A stretch of DNA of 11,268 bases from Chitinophagaceae bacterium (GCA_947378615.1 CANCKV010000047.1:1-11268); one strand, 5' to 3'. Positions 1-7,907 are shown, counted from the first letter of the stretch. Notes: generated by a model not told the origin, from the letters alone. Made by a program: numbers and translations.

Positions 1-2450
1 TGTACTATTACTATATTACTTTCTTGATTTACCTCTATTTCTTCGCCATCTTCATTCAGGAAAGCCGTGTCATCATTGCAAATAAATGTGCCTTGCAATT
101 CCTCTTTTGAATTATAAATACCCCAAACTAATTTAGTGGCATAGATAAACATGACAGGGTTATTTAAAAAGAATTGCTGCCATTGTGAGAAACTCCACTT
201 TCCTTGAATGATTAGATAATATTCTAAACGTGGGGATTGCGACTTGACAATCTCCCTTATTTCTTTTGAAATCGTTTTAAATTCATCTTTTAAGGAAGTG
301 CTTGCCTTTGCAGGAATTGATTTAAGCTGCTTATTGTCTTCATCAAAGAAGGCAATCTTAAATTTACTATCGATGAATGCCCTAAATTCCTCTCCATCTA
401 CTTCAAAGCTTTTGAATAAACCATCAAAACCAAAATCAGGTACTATCTTATCTCCTAATTCGTGTGTTGTAATCCCTAGTTCCTCAGCAGCGGTAATCAA
501 TGCTTTTAATGCAGCCGCACCCACATTTGCTTTTTTATTTCGATACTTTCTACTATACCATTCCACCCATCTCAATGCTTTATCACTGCCATTTAGTGCC
601 AATGCCTCCACACCATATTCAGCCATTTTGTGGCGATTATACTCTATCCAACTATTCGTGGTCGTTCTTATTTTATCTACAATTTCATTTCCTCCGAGTT
701 GTGTAGCCAACGCCATTAAGTATTTATGCTCGGGTTTAGTATCTTTTTCCCTAAAAATTTTCAGCAGAAATAATGCAAAGGGAGTTGCTTTTTCCTTATC
801 TATTTTATTCAAGATAAACTTAGCTTCTATATCTGAATTGATTCCTTTTGCACGGGTTGCCCTGTAAAAAAGGAAACGGATAGTCTCATGATTCAAAAGG
901 CTGCCATCTTGAAAGTAAATAGCAGGCAACAAAGATTCTTCTAGCCAAGGTTCAATAGGCTTTTCAAGTTTACTCCTTTTCTTTGCTGCTTCAATCATTG
1001 CTGTGAGGAAATCACTATTCGCTTCTTTTGGCAAAGCATCCCTTACTGATTGTAGTAGAATATCCCTTGCATTATCATTCACTTCTTTATTCAATACGTT
1101 CATGATAGCTTCTGTCGCCTTTGTACTATCAGAGAAACTTAAGATAATAGCTGCAATCTGTCGAATATCTGAATGCTTACTATCCAATAATTTGATGGCT
1201 TTGTTTTCAGACTCTTCGTCATTTTCTGCAATAACTTTGGCAACTAATTCCCTTAAAGGCTTCGATTTGTGATTTATTAACGACCAAATAATTGGCAAAT
1301 ATTCTTTAGGCGTAAAACTCTTTTTCATTAATTCAATCACCGATTGATAATATCTCGCTCCTCCTACAGGTGCAGTTGTTTTGATGGCATAAGCAAAATA
1401 AGGAAGTAAGTCTTCTCCTTTGAGAAAAGATGGTATGATAGTTAATATATCAGTGTTCATGAATACATTTTCATCCATCCACTCGGATAACGTAAGAATC
1501 GCCTGTTCTTTTTTGTAAGTAAGCAGGAAGAAAAATGAATAAGCACTCATTTTGAGATTACCAATAGGAATGAGGCTTTTTGGTTGTTTGTAATAAACAT
1601 TTTCCCAGGTTTCTTTTGGAGTATGAATCCTGTAAAAATCAAGATATTGTTTAGAAATTTGTGATACCAAATCACTAAAGAAACCATTTTCTGTATCGTA
1701 CAAACTTATTGCCAACCTAAATTTCATTATCAATGTAGCAATATTGGGATTCTGTTGATTGGTTAGAATTTCTAAAATCGGATTTAAATATTTACCATCT
1801 TGATAGACTTTAAAAAGCAATAATGGGAAATTATAATCTTTACAAATTCCTTCTTGTATATAATGGAGTAAAAACTCGGGTTTAGCTAGTTCAATAAGTT
1901 TAAAATAAAAAGCACTCCAAATATAATTTGAAGGTAAAATTAGTTTATTAGCTAATTTGATATAATTGAGTAAGTAATGATTTATTAATCCTTCTGTAAT
2001 AGGATTGTTTAGACTTTCATTTGAATTTTTAAAATGAAATCCAAAAACTAGTTGAATGAATATTTCATCTTCATTTAAACCTAGGCTTTTATAAAGTAAT
2101 AAAGCTGCATTTAGCACTTCTTGTGTTTCTTTCTCTTTAATTGATTTTATTATCCAATTATTTAGTGATTCCCTCATATAGGGATAGACCAATGGATGAA
2201 AAATAATATCAAAAACCAATTTATCTTTGGGAGATAACTCATCTATATTTCCCAACAAATCAACAATCCTAACTAACTGTATAATATTATAAGCACTCTG
2301 AAGTCCATTGAGAGAATTAGATTTACCAGTTAAATAATCAATTATAACACTGTAGTTTGGGTGATTTCTCATCTCTTCGTTACCCAATATTTGTTGTATA
2401 CGAGTTGTTGTTGCAATTGCCTTTTCTATTTCCTCAATTGTAAATGCCAT
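1..2450 (-). CDS. DUF4132 (MolR/YehI-like) protein, 3' end cut by window
   Basis: An open frame starts at the ATG complementary to 2448-2450 and stays open for 816 codons to the left edge, so the C-terminus is missing. It begins M-A-F-T-I-E-E-I-E-K. Residues about 1-430 are Leu/Ile-rich helices without a clear motif. Residues about 430-560 look like HEAT/ARM-type repeats (K-S-K-P-L-R-E-L-V-A-K-V, then H-S-D-I-R-Q-I-A-A-I-I). From about 620 come the DUF4132 signatures: R-W-V-E-W-Y with K-A-N-V-G-A-A-A-L-K-A-L, then E-L-G-D-K-I-V-P-D-F-G-F-D near 665-676, L-K-S-I-P near 700, and N-N-P-V-M-F-I-Y-A-T-K-L-V-W near 760-773. DUF4132 includes E. coli YehI and MolR, whose biochemical role is not settled. 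The start lies 23 bp after the VWA stop, so the two are probably co-transcribed. The family call is firm; a scaffold role is inference. Confidence 0.9.
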   Translation of the reverse strand, partial: MAFTIEEIEKAIATTTRIQQILGNEEMRNHPNYSVIIDYLTGKSNSLNGLQSAYNIIQLVRIVDLLGNIDELSPKDKLVFDIIFHPLVYPYMRESLNNWIIKSIKEKETQEVLNAALLLYKSLGLNEDEIFIQLVFGFHFKNSNESLNNPITEGLINHYLLNYIKLANKLILPSNYIWSAFYFKLIELAKPEFLLHYIQEGICKDYNFPLLLFKVYQDGKYLNPILEILTNQQNPNIATLIMKFRLAISLYDTENGFFSDLVSQISKQYLDFYRIHTPKETWENVYYKQPKSLIPIGNLKMSAYSFFFLLTYKKEQAILTLSEWMDENVFMNTDILTIIPSFLKGEDLLPYFAYAIKTTAPVGGARYYQSVIELMKKSFTPKEYLPIIWSLINHKSKPLRELVAKVIAENDEESENKAIKLLDSKHSDIRQIAAIILSFSDSTKATEAIMNVLNKEVNDNARDILLQSVRDALPKEANSDFLTAMIEAAKKRSKLEKPIEPWLEESLLPAIYFQDGSLLNHETIRFLFYRATRAKGINSDIEAKFILNKIDKEKATPFALFLLKIFREKDTKPEHKYLMALATQLGGNEIVDKIRTTTNSWIEYNRHKMAEYGVEALALNGSDKALRWVEWYSRKYRNKKANVGAAALKALITAAEELGITTHELGDKIVPDFGFDGLFKSFEVDGEEFRAFIDSKFKIAFFDEDNKQLKSIPAKASTSLKDEFKTISKEIREIVKSQSPRLEYYLIIQGKWSFSQWQQFFLNNPVMFIYATKLVWGIYNSKEELQGTFICNDDTAFLNEDGEEIEVNQESNIVIV

Positions 2451-2473
2451 GATGCAATATTTTTATTTATACC

Positions 2474-3634
2474 TTATTTTCTCAAAATCAAATCTTCCTT
2501 TGCTGCCCAAATACTGATGTCCTGTTTGCTTAGTGCATGTGCCATTAAATCAGGGAATTTATCGGGTGTACAAGCAAATACGGGGATACCTAAACCCGCT
2601 AGAAATTGTGCATTATTATGGTCGTACGAAGGTGCACCATCATCATTCAATGCCAACAACACTATCACCTGTACTCCTGCAGCAGTTAGTTCTACGGCTC
2701 GTTTTCGCATCTCATTTTGATTGCCTCCTTCATATAAATCTGTAATCAACACCAATACCGTGTCAAGTGGTCTAGTAATGATTTGTTTGCAATAGGTCAG
2801 GGCAGAATTGATATCGGTACCACCACCAAGTTGCACACCAAATAAAAGTTCTACAGGGTCGTCGAGTTCTTCTGTTAGGTCGGCTACAGCAGTATCAAAC
2901 ACAATCATCCTGGTTTTAATGGCAGGAATAGATGCCATCACCGCACCGAAAATGCCTGAATAAACAACAGAGGTTCCCATTGAACCGCTTTGGTCTAAAC
3001 ATAAAACAACGTCCTTTAACGAGGAACGTCTTCTGCCATAGCCAATCTTAATTTCGGGAATGATGGTTTTATATTCGGGTTGATAATGCTTTAGATTCTT
3101 GAGGATAGTACTATGCCAATTGATTTCATTATGACGTGGTCTCCTATTTCTAACACTCCTATTCAAACTTCCTGATATAGCCTGTTGCATAGGTTGAGAC
3201 AGCTTTCTCATCAATTCATCCACTACCTTTCTAACCACTTTCCTTGCCGTATCCTTTGTCTTATCGGGAATGACTCGACTTAACGTCATCAATGTAGCCA
3301 CCAAATGAACATCTGCCTCTACGTTTTCGAGCATCTCTTTTTCAAACAACATTTGGGTGAGATTCAGCCTTTCCAAGGCATCACGCTGCATAACCTGTAC
3401 TACTGAACTAGGGAAAAATGAGCGAATATCTCCCAACCAACGGTTTACATTCGGAGAAGAAGGACCCAAACCTCCCTCTTTACCACTTCCTGTACCGCCA
3501 CCACCATTGCTATCATACAAAGCAGAAAGTGTATTATCCATTGCCAAATCCTGACCAGAAAGATTAATTCCTGTTCCATCATGTTGATGACCACCGAGTA
3601 TTAGCCGCCATTTTCGCAATTGTTCTTCATTCAT
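2474..3634 (-). CDS. VWA domain protein (YehP-like), MoxR partner
   Basis: The product is 386 residues. The N-terminus is polar with a Gly-rich linker (about 43-58), followed by a helical region (about 70-180) and a basic stretch (R-N-R-R-P-R-H, about 162-168). The VWA domain begins near 205 and has a complete MIDAS: D214-Q-S216-G-S218, T273 in G-G-T-D, and D299 in L-I-T-D-L. It should therefore bind a divalent metal and a partner acidic residue, as CoxE/CobT-type VWA proteins do. There is no signal peptide or membrane segment, so it is probably cytosolic. MoxR ATPases usually work with a VWA protein, and one is encoded in this cluster two genes upstream. Length and architecture match E. coli YehP as I recall it. 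The gene follows a 394-bp spacer containing the 21-bp array and is followed after 23 bp by the DUF4132 gene. The leader before the ATG is A/T-rich. Confidence 0.92.
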   Translation of the reverse strand: MNEEQLRKWRLILGGHQHDGTGINLSGQDLAMDNTLSALYDSNGGGGTGSGKEGGLGPSSPNVNRWLGDIRSFFPSSVVQVMQRDALERLNLTQMLFEKEMLENVEADVHLVATLMTLSRVIPDKTKDTARKVVRKVVDELMRKLSQPMQQAISGSLNRSVRNRRPRHNEINWHSTILKNLKHYQPEYKTIIPEIKIGYGRRRSSLKDVVLCLDQSGSMGTSVVYSGIFGAVMASIPAIKTRMIVFDTAVADLTEELDDPVELLFGVQLGGGTDINSALTYCKQIITRPLDTVLVLITDLYEGGNQNEMRKRAVELTAAGVQVIVLLALNDDGAPSYDHNNAQFLAGLGIPVFACTPDKFPDLMAHALSKQDISIWAAKEDLILRK

Positions 3635-3792
3635 TTTTTATATTGATTAATAAATTAAATGATTTTTTGATAGATAAAATTTTCCAAATGGAACACAATG
3701 TTTTTCACAATCTTAATAATTATTTTAAACATTAGCTCCTATTATTTTTACTGAAAACAAGACAAATCAGTGAATCACGCTAGTTTTAGTCA
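3635..3792. other. AT-rich leader of the VWA gene
   Basis: This non-coding segment lies between the VWA start and the 21-bp array. It is strongly A/T-rich. I see no ORF, no convincing TAnnTTTG promoter element on the minus strand, and no strong hairpin followed by a T-run. With the array it forms the 394-bp gap between the DUF5682 and VWA genes. Whether the VWA gene has its own promoter here cannot be decided from the sequence. Confidence 0.5.
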
Positions 3793-4023
3793 ATTTCGTC
3801 GTACGGTGTTTTCAAATCGTCGTACCTTGAATTGAAATCGTCGTACGGTGAAATGAAATCTGCATACGGTAATTTGAAATCGTCGTACGGAGAAATGAAA
3901 TCGTCGTAAGGAGAAATGAAATCTGCATAAGGAGATTTGAAATCGTCGTACGGTAATTTGAAATCGTCGTAAGGAGAATTGAAATCTGCCTACGGTAATT
4001 TGAAATCGTCGTACGGTGATTTC
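3793..4023. repeat. 21-bp tandem palindromic repeat array, 11 units
   Basis: Eleven uninterrupted 21-bp units run from 3793 to 4023, starting at 3793, 3814, 3835, 3856, 3877, 3898, 3919, 3940, 3961, 3982 and 4003. The best unit is AAATCGTCGTACGGTGATTT plus one base. It is an imperfect palindrome centred on CGTACG, with AAATC/GATTT arms and two G-T wobbles between. Units 4, 7 and 10 carry TCTGC(A/C) in place of TCGTCG, which gives a 63-bp higher-order period. Units 6, 7 and 9 have TAAGG instead of TACGG. The array begins 5 bp after the DUF5682 stop. I recall a related intergenic repeat in Bacteroidota with the fully symmetric form AAATCGCCGTACGGCGATTT, but have not verified this. It is not a CRISPR array: there are no spacers. 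Confidence 0.95.
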
Positions 4024-4028
4024 AAATT

Positions 4029-6266
4029 TTAATACCCCAATAACTCCATCACCACAGGTATTCCCAACTTGCCTCTTTCCCTGTCAAAACTATTTTCTTC
4101 AACTCTTGCTAGCGGATTTACCTTATCGCCATTCTTCACCTTTTCGCCCAATTTCCGTCTTTCTACACTTGTAAATTTGCTGAAAGTCCTTCGCAATAAT
4201 GGCAGTGCTTCTATAAAATTCTCTTCCTTTAATTGACATACCCAATTATTAACCATCTGCCACAGGTTTTCATCTATCAATAATAAAGTACCACTACTTC
4301 GTAAAAACCCTTCCAACCAAGCCGCTACTTCTGCCACAGGCAATGAACGACTCAAATTGCTGAAGAACAAATTATCCAAGTCTGCTTCAGGAAGGTTTTT
4401 TGCATCAAAGAGTTGTCGAGTAGCAAAGCCCCTCATCATCGGTGCTGCATTCGTCAGATAGGCAACCTTTATCAGGCAATCAGTCCATTGCTTGGTATAA
4501 TCCTCTTCTTGTAAAGTTTTAATGCTATGACTGATACTAATACAATCTTCTGTCAACGTAGTGGCCGTTTCTTCATTTATTCCACAACACGCTGCAGGCA
4601 ATCCAATGCAAACCCTTGTTATGATACTCTCAGCTATCTGTCGCACCATTTCTGCATCGGTGTTTCGTACATTCCCGTACCGCATGATTTCGATGAGACC
4701 AGGCAATATGCCTACCAACTGTATCACATCATTTGTGGCTGCTGCAACATCGAGAATCCGTACTGCAATCGCTTTTGCAGCACCAGACAAATCGGCTGGA
4801 ATGACATCTTTTAGCATTTCGGCTATTGGCTTCAAGGCAGTTTCCTGATTACACTTTTGAATCAACCACGCATTACTTGCCTCCTCTAGCGTATTACCCC
4901 AAACACCCTTCTCAATTATATGGACTACAAAAGAGGGATTCCATTGCAATCGCCATTGTTCCTTGAATGTCCCCTTTCCATTGACAACAGTTTTACTCCC
5001 CCATTCGATACCCATTAGCAATAACCTATGTAAGAAAATACTTCTTTCCAAGTCTCCTTCTTTTCGTAGGTCTAGTGCATAATCCTTCCAATCGGCAGTG
5101 GCAGGGAGTCTTAAACGCTTTTGATATTTTTCAATATCCATCTGTAGGGGCGGTTTTGGAATATCTTCAGGTACAGTACCAATCCTATTACTGACAATTA
5201 ATTCCGACTTAATCAGGGCAAGTAATATTGATTCGCCATTACAAAGAACACTTAGAGTAGCCTCGTTCAATTCTTCTAAACCGACTTTGGAAAGGTGGCG
5301 TAACGATGAAAGAGATTCTGCCAAACGGACTGCTTCAATGACATGTGCAACAGAAGTATCCATTTGATTTTTTCTAAATAGATGTGCCACTTTAGTCATC
5401 CATAAAGTGCCATCATCAGCAGGATTTTTCCAAACATGGTCATACCATCCTGGAGATTCTATGCCCGCACCATAGCCACTAAACATACTTAAACGACTGT
5501 AAGTCCAAGGTATCCAAGTAGTTTCTATCTTTACTTTTGGTAAGTTTTTAAGCAATTCATTGTCTTCTTTCGCTTTAGGCATATTCGTCAATGCGGGTAC
5601 ATGCCAAGCACCACAGATGACTGCAATATTTTGAAACATTTCTTTTTCTGCCTGCCGAATCGTCTTCCGCATTGATGCCTCTCGAAGTTGTTCCCTATAA
5701 TCTGTTGTTGATGGATTTGATTCCCTTAGTGCCTGCATTGCTTCAGAGATAGCCGTAAATACCTCTTCATTATTTTGACGATGCTCAAACATGGATTCCC
5801 ACCATCGTTCTTCACTTGTAAATCCTGCTGCATCGGCAAGGTGTTGCAAGGGATTTCGATGAAATTGGAGCGTGGTTTCATTTACTTCAGCACTATTGTC
5901 TTCAATGACTGTTGAATCATTTTCTGATTCTTTATTTTTCGCACTCTCTATCGCAAACCAATGAGTCAAGGGCAAATCCATGAAACGTACATGAATATTG
6001 ACTCTTTTAGCATATTGTATAGCCTGCCATTCGGGCGAGAATTCTGCAAAAGGATAGTAAACAGATTGTTGAATATTATCGGTTTGATAGGCAAGAATAG
6101 CAACGGGTGGAACTAATGCAGGATGATTGGCATATTGCAAAAGACCATCTGCTTCTGTAGGACCTTCCACCAAAACAATATCGGGTTGTAGGTTTTCCAA
6201 GAATGCTTTTACATTCTTGGCAGAACCCGGTCCGTGATGCCGAATACCTAATATATGAATAGCCAT
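4029..6266 (-). CDS. DUF5682 family protein with TraB/TIKI/EreA-like N-terminal motifs
   Basis: The product is 745 residues. The N-terminus H-I-L-G-I-R-H-H-G-P-G-S is followed by a helix and P-D-I-V-L-V-E-G-P (28-36). A second motif, A-V-I-C-G-A-W-H-V-P-A-L (H222), lies near 215-226, just after R-E-A-S-M-R (195-200). Two G-x-x-H motifs (H10, H222), E34 and the upstream Arg resemble the metal- or catalytic-site pattern of the TraB/TIKI/EreA/ChaN superfamily. I infer an enzyme of that fold; substrate and reaction are unknown. Residues about 105-132 form an acidic linker (inserted or disordered). The remainder, from about 290, is mainly helical. It ends M-E-L-L-G-Y. No signal peptide or membrane span is seen. 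From memory it corresponds to E. coli YehM. It is set off by repeat-rich spacers on both sides (509 bp upstream, 394 bp downstream), so it may have separate expression control. Confidence 0.9.
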   Translation of the reverse strand: MAIHILGIRHHGPGSAKNVKAFLENLQPDIVLVEGPTEADGLLQYANHPALVPPVAILAYQTDNIQQSVYYPFAEFSPEWQAIQYAKRVNIHVRFMDLPLTHWFAIESAKNKESENDSTVIEDNSAEVNETTLQFHRNPLQHLADAAGFTSEERWWESMFEHRQNNEEVFTAISEAMQALRESNPSTTDYREQLREASMRKTIRQAEKEMFQNIAVICGAWHVPALTNMPKAKEDNELLKNLPKVKIETTWIPWTYSRLSMFSGYGAGIESPGWYDHVWKNPADDGTLWMTKVAHLFRKNQMDTSVAHVIEAVRLAESLSSLRHLSKVGLEELNEATLSVLCNGESILLALIKSELIVSNRIGTVPEDIPKPPLQMDIEKYQKRLRLPATADWKDYALDLRKEGDLERSIFLHRLLLMGIEWGSKTVVNGKGTFKEQWRLQWNPSFVVHIIEKGVWGNTLEEASNAWLIQKCNQETALKPIAEMLKDVIPADLSGAAKAIAVRILDVAAATNDVIQLVGILPGLIEIMRYGNVRNTDAEMVRQIAESIITRVCIGLPAACCGINEETATTLTEDCISISHSIKTLQEEDYTKQWTDCLIKVAYLTNAAPMMRGFATRQLFDAKNLPEADLDNLFFSNLSRSLPVAEVAAWLEGFLRSSGTLLLIDENLWQMVNNWVCQLKEENFIEALPLLRRTFSKFTSVERRKLGEKVKNGDKVNPLARVEENSFDRERGKLGIPVVMELLGY

Positions 6267-6775
6267 ATTTGAATGCGATTATTTTTTTATTTCTCTAACA
6301 CTACTAAGAAAACAGACTCAACTCCTTTAACTCAAGTTCAATTATTTTTTCTTCCTTTCTTCTATTCTTCCTTTTTCTTTGCGCTTCTTTGCTTCTTTGT
6401 ATCTACTATATAACTTCTATTCAGAAAAGCGTTCTAATGCTACGAAGTAGCATTCCTCTGTGACCTACTTTTCAATAAAACATAGAAAAATGCTATGTCT
6501 TTTCTATGTGGCTATATGCCTATGTGGTAGCCTACTTTATAACTTCTTATCAAAAAGTCGTTTCCAATGCTACGAAGTAGGATTGCTATGTGAACTTCTT
6601 TTCAATTAAACACAAAAAAAACTATGTCTTTTCTATGTGGCTCTATGCCATGTGGTAGCCTTTTTTCTTTTCTAAAAGTTATTTAACCAGAAACATGAAT
6701 CCCTTTATTTCTCACTTTGTGTTGAAAAAAAACTTTGAATCTTTTCCTTTTTTGATTATTTCTCAATATGCATTA
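6267..6775. other. 509-bp repeat-rich spacer between MoxR and DUF5682 genes
   Basis: This gap holds no credible ORF. From the DUF5682 side it contains an A/T-rich leader (6267-6340), a polypyrimidine tract on the plus strand with repeated CTTTG(C) words (about 6340-6400, including CTTTGCGCTTCTTTGC), two ~129-bp direct repeats (6403-6660), and an A/T-rich tail to the MoxR stop. The CTTTGCG-type words resemble intergenic repeats common in Bacteroidota and other bacteria; that comparison is from memory. No convincing TAnnTTTG promoter element was found on the minus strand. On the minus strand this would be the 5' leader of DUF5682 if the genes are co-transcribed. Confidence 0.6.
6403..6660. repeat. 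Two ~129-bp direct repeats with internal hairpin
   Basis: Copy 1 is about 6403-6531 and copy 2 about 6532-6660; offsets between matching words are 128-130 bp. Shared words include TATAACTTCT, AATGCTACGAAGTAG, TTTTCAAT(A/T)AAACA, CTATGTCTTTTCTATGTGGCT and TGTGGTAGCC. Each copy holds a hairpin. In copy 1 it is perfect, AATGCTAC-GAA-GTAGCATT (6436-6454). In copy 2 (6566-6584) one base change puts a mismatch in the stem. Further short dyads are ACATAG/CTATGT (6480-6498, copy 1) and GGC-TATAT-GCC (6510-6520). The copies are diverged, so the duplication is not recent. No transposase or terminal inverted repeat is visible. Confidence 0.85.
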
Positions 6776-7855
6776 TTAATTCAAATCCCTTGACGCCCTG
6801 TAAATATCTTTCCAGTCGTCCCTTGTCTTAATCACCGTTTCCAAGTACTCTTGCCAAACAATCTTATCCTGAACAGGGTCTTTTAAAACGGCACCGAGAA
6901 TGCCCGCAGCCAAATCTGCCGCCTTCAATTGTCCATCTCCAAAATAACCTGCCATTGCCAAACCATTGTTGACAACAGAGATAGCCTCAGCCGTACTAAG
7001 CGTTCCTGTAGGCACTTTTAATTTGGTTTTCCCATCAGTAGTTACCCCATTTCTCAATTCACGGAAGATGGTGACTATTCGTCTAATCTCCTGCAAAGCA
7101 GGCTTTTCAACAGGCAGTTCCATTATCTTTTCATAACTAGCCACTCGACGCTGAACAATATCTATTTCTTCCTCCATACTATCAGGAACGGGAAGAATAA
7201 CGGTATTGAATCGACGTTTCAAGGCACTTGACAATTCATTTACGCCCTTATCCCGATTATTTGCAGTGGCAATGATATTAAACCCTCTTATTGCCTGCAC
7301 CTCCGTATTTAACTCAGGAACAGGCAATGATTTCTCGGAAAGAATGGTAATCAAGGTATCTTGTACATCTGCACCAATACGGGTCAGTTCTTCAATACGT
7401 ACTATTTTGCCGTCTTTCATCCCCCTGATAACAGGTGTTTCCACTAAGGCAGATTCGCTCGGCCCTTCTGATAATAGCTTGGCATAATTCCAACCATATC
7501 GAATAGATTCTTCACTAGTTCCAGCCGTGCCTTGAATAATCAAGGTACTATCTCCACTAATTGCAGCAGCCAAATGTTCACTCACCCAACTTTTTGCAGT
7601 ACCCGGAAGTCCATATAGCAGCAAAGCCCTATCGGTAGTAAGAGTGGCAACGGCTATTTCCATCAACCTTCTACTGCCAATATATTTCGGTGTTATCTCG
7701 AAACCATTTTTCAGTTTTCCCCCAATCAAATATGTGACCACTGACTGCGGAGTCAACTTCCAATTAGTAGGACGTTTTCCCGTTTCCGACTTTTTCAACT
7801 CCTCTAATTCCTCTGCAAATAACTCTTCCGCATGACTCCTTAAAATGTTTGACAT
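6776..7855 (-). CDS. MoxR-type AAA+ ATPase, YehL subfamily
   Basis: The product is 359 residues. The N-terminal helix is charged (E-E-L-F-A-E-E-L-E-E-L-K-K). Walker A is G-L-P-G-T-A-K-S (82-89, K88); the Ala before Lys is normal for MoxR proteins. Walker B is K-I-V-R-I-E-E-L (150-157), with E155-E156 where D-E is usual. Sensor 1 is A-T-A-N-N-R-D (196-202) and the arginine-finger region is L-K-R-R-F (212-216). In the lid, S-T-A-E-A (287-291) sits where many MoxR proteins have S-P-R-A, so a sensor-2 Arg is not evident. MoxR ATPases act as hexameric chaperone-like machines with VWA partners; YehL is one recognised subfamily. The partner is probably the VWA protein at 2474-3634. The gene follows DUF5691 after 104 bp and is followed by a 509-bp spacer. 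Cytosolic; clients unknown. Confidence 0.95.
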   Translation of the reverse strand: MSNILRSHAEELFAEELEELKKSETGKRPTNWKLTPQSVVTYLIGGKLKNGFEITPKYIGSRRLMEIAVATLTTDRALLLYGLPGTAKSWVSEHLAAAISGDSTLIIQGTAGTSEESIRYGWNYAKLLSEGPSESALVETPVIRGMKDGKIVRIEELTRIGADVQDTLITILSEKSLPVPELNTEVQAIRGFNIIATANNRDKGVNELSSALKRRFNTVILPVPDSMEEEIDIVQRRVASYEKIMELPVEKPALQEIRRIVTIFRELRNGVTTDGKTKLKVPTGTLSTAEAISVVNNGLAMAGYFGDGQLKAADLAAGILGAVLKDPVQDKIVWQEYLETVIKTRDDWKDIYRASRDLN

Positions 7856-7907
7856 ATCTCTTGTTTTAATTTATTAATTCCTTTACTTTTTACTTAAAAA
7901 ATATAAC

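Noticed and set aside
244..867. 207-residue plus-strand ORF
   Set aside because: It lies antisense within the DUF4132 frame, has low-complexity Ser/Leu-rich composition and no domain features; it is a shadow of the minus-strand gene.
3793..4023. CRISPR array
   Set aside because: Units are directly abutting 21-mers with no unique spacers, and no cas genes are present.
4527..4848. Two overlapping 95-residue plus-strand ORFs
   Set aside because: Both lie in different frames opposite the well-supported DUF5682 gene and resemble no family.
6403..6660. Insertion sequence or MITE with terminal inverted repeats
   Set aside because: The copies are direct repeats; no terminal inverted repeats, target-site duplication or transposase fragment could be seen.
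6776..7855. CobS-type cobaltochelatase or gas-vesicle GvpN ATPase
   Set aside because: There are no cobalamin or gas-vesicle genes nearby, and the DUF5682, DUF5691 and SWIM partners point to the YehL-type MoxR group.
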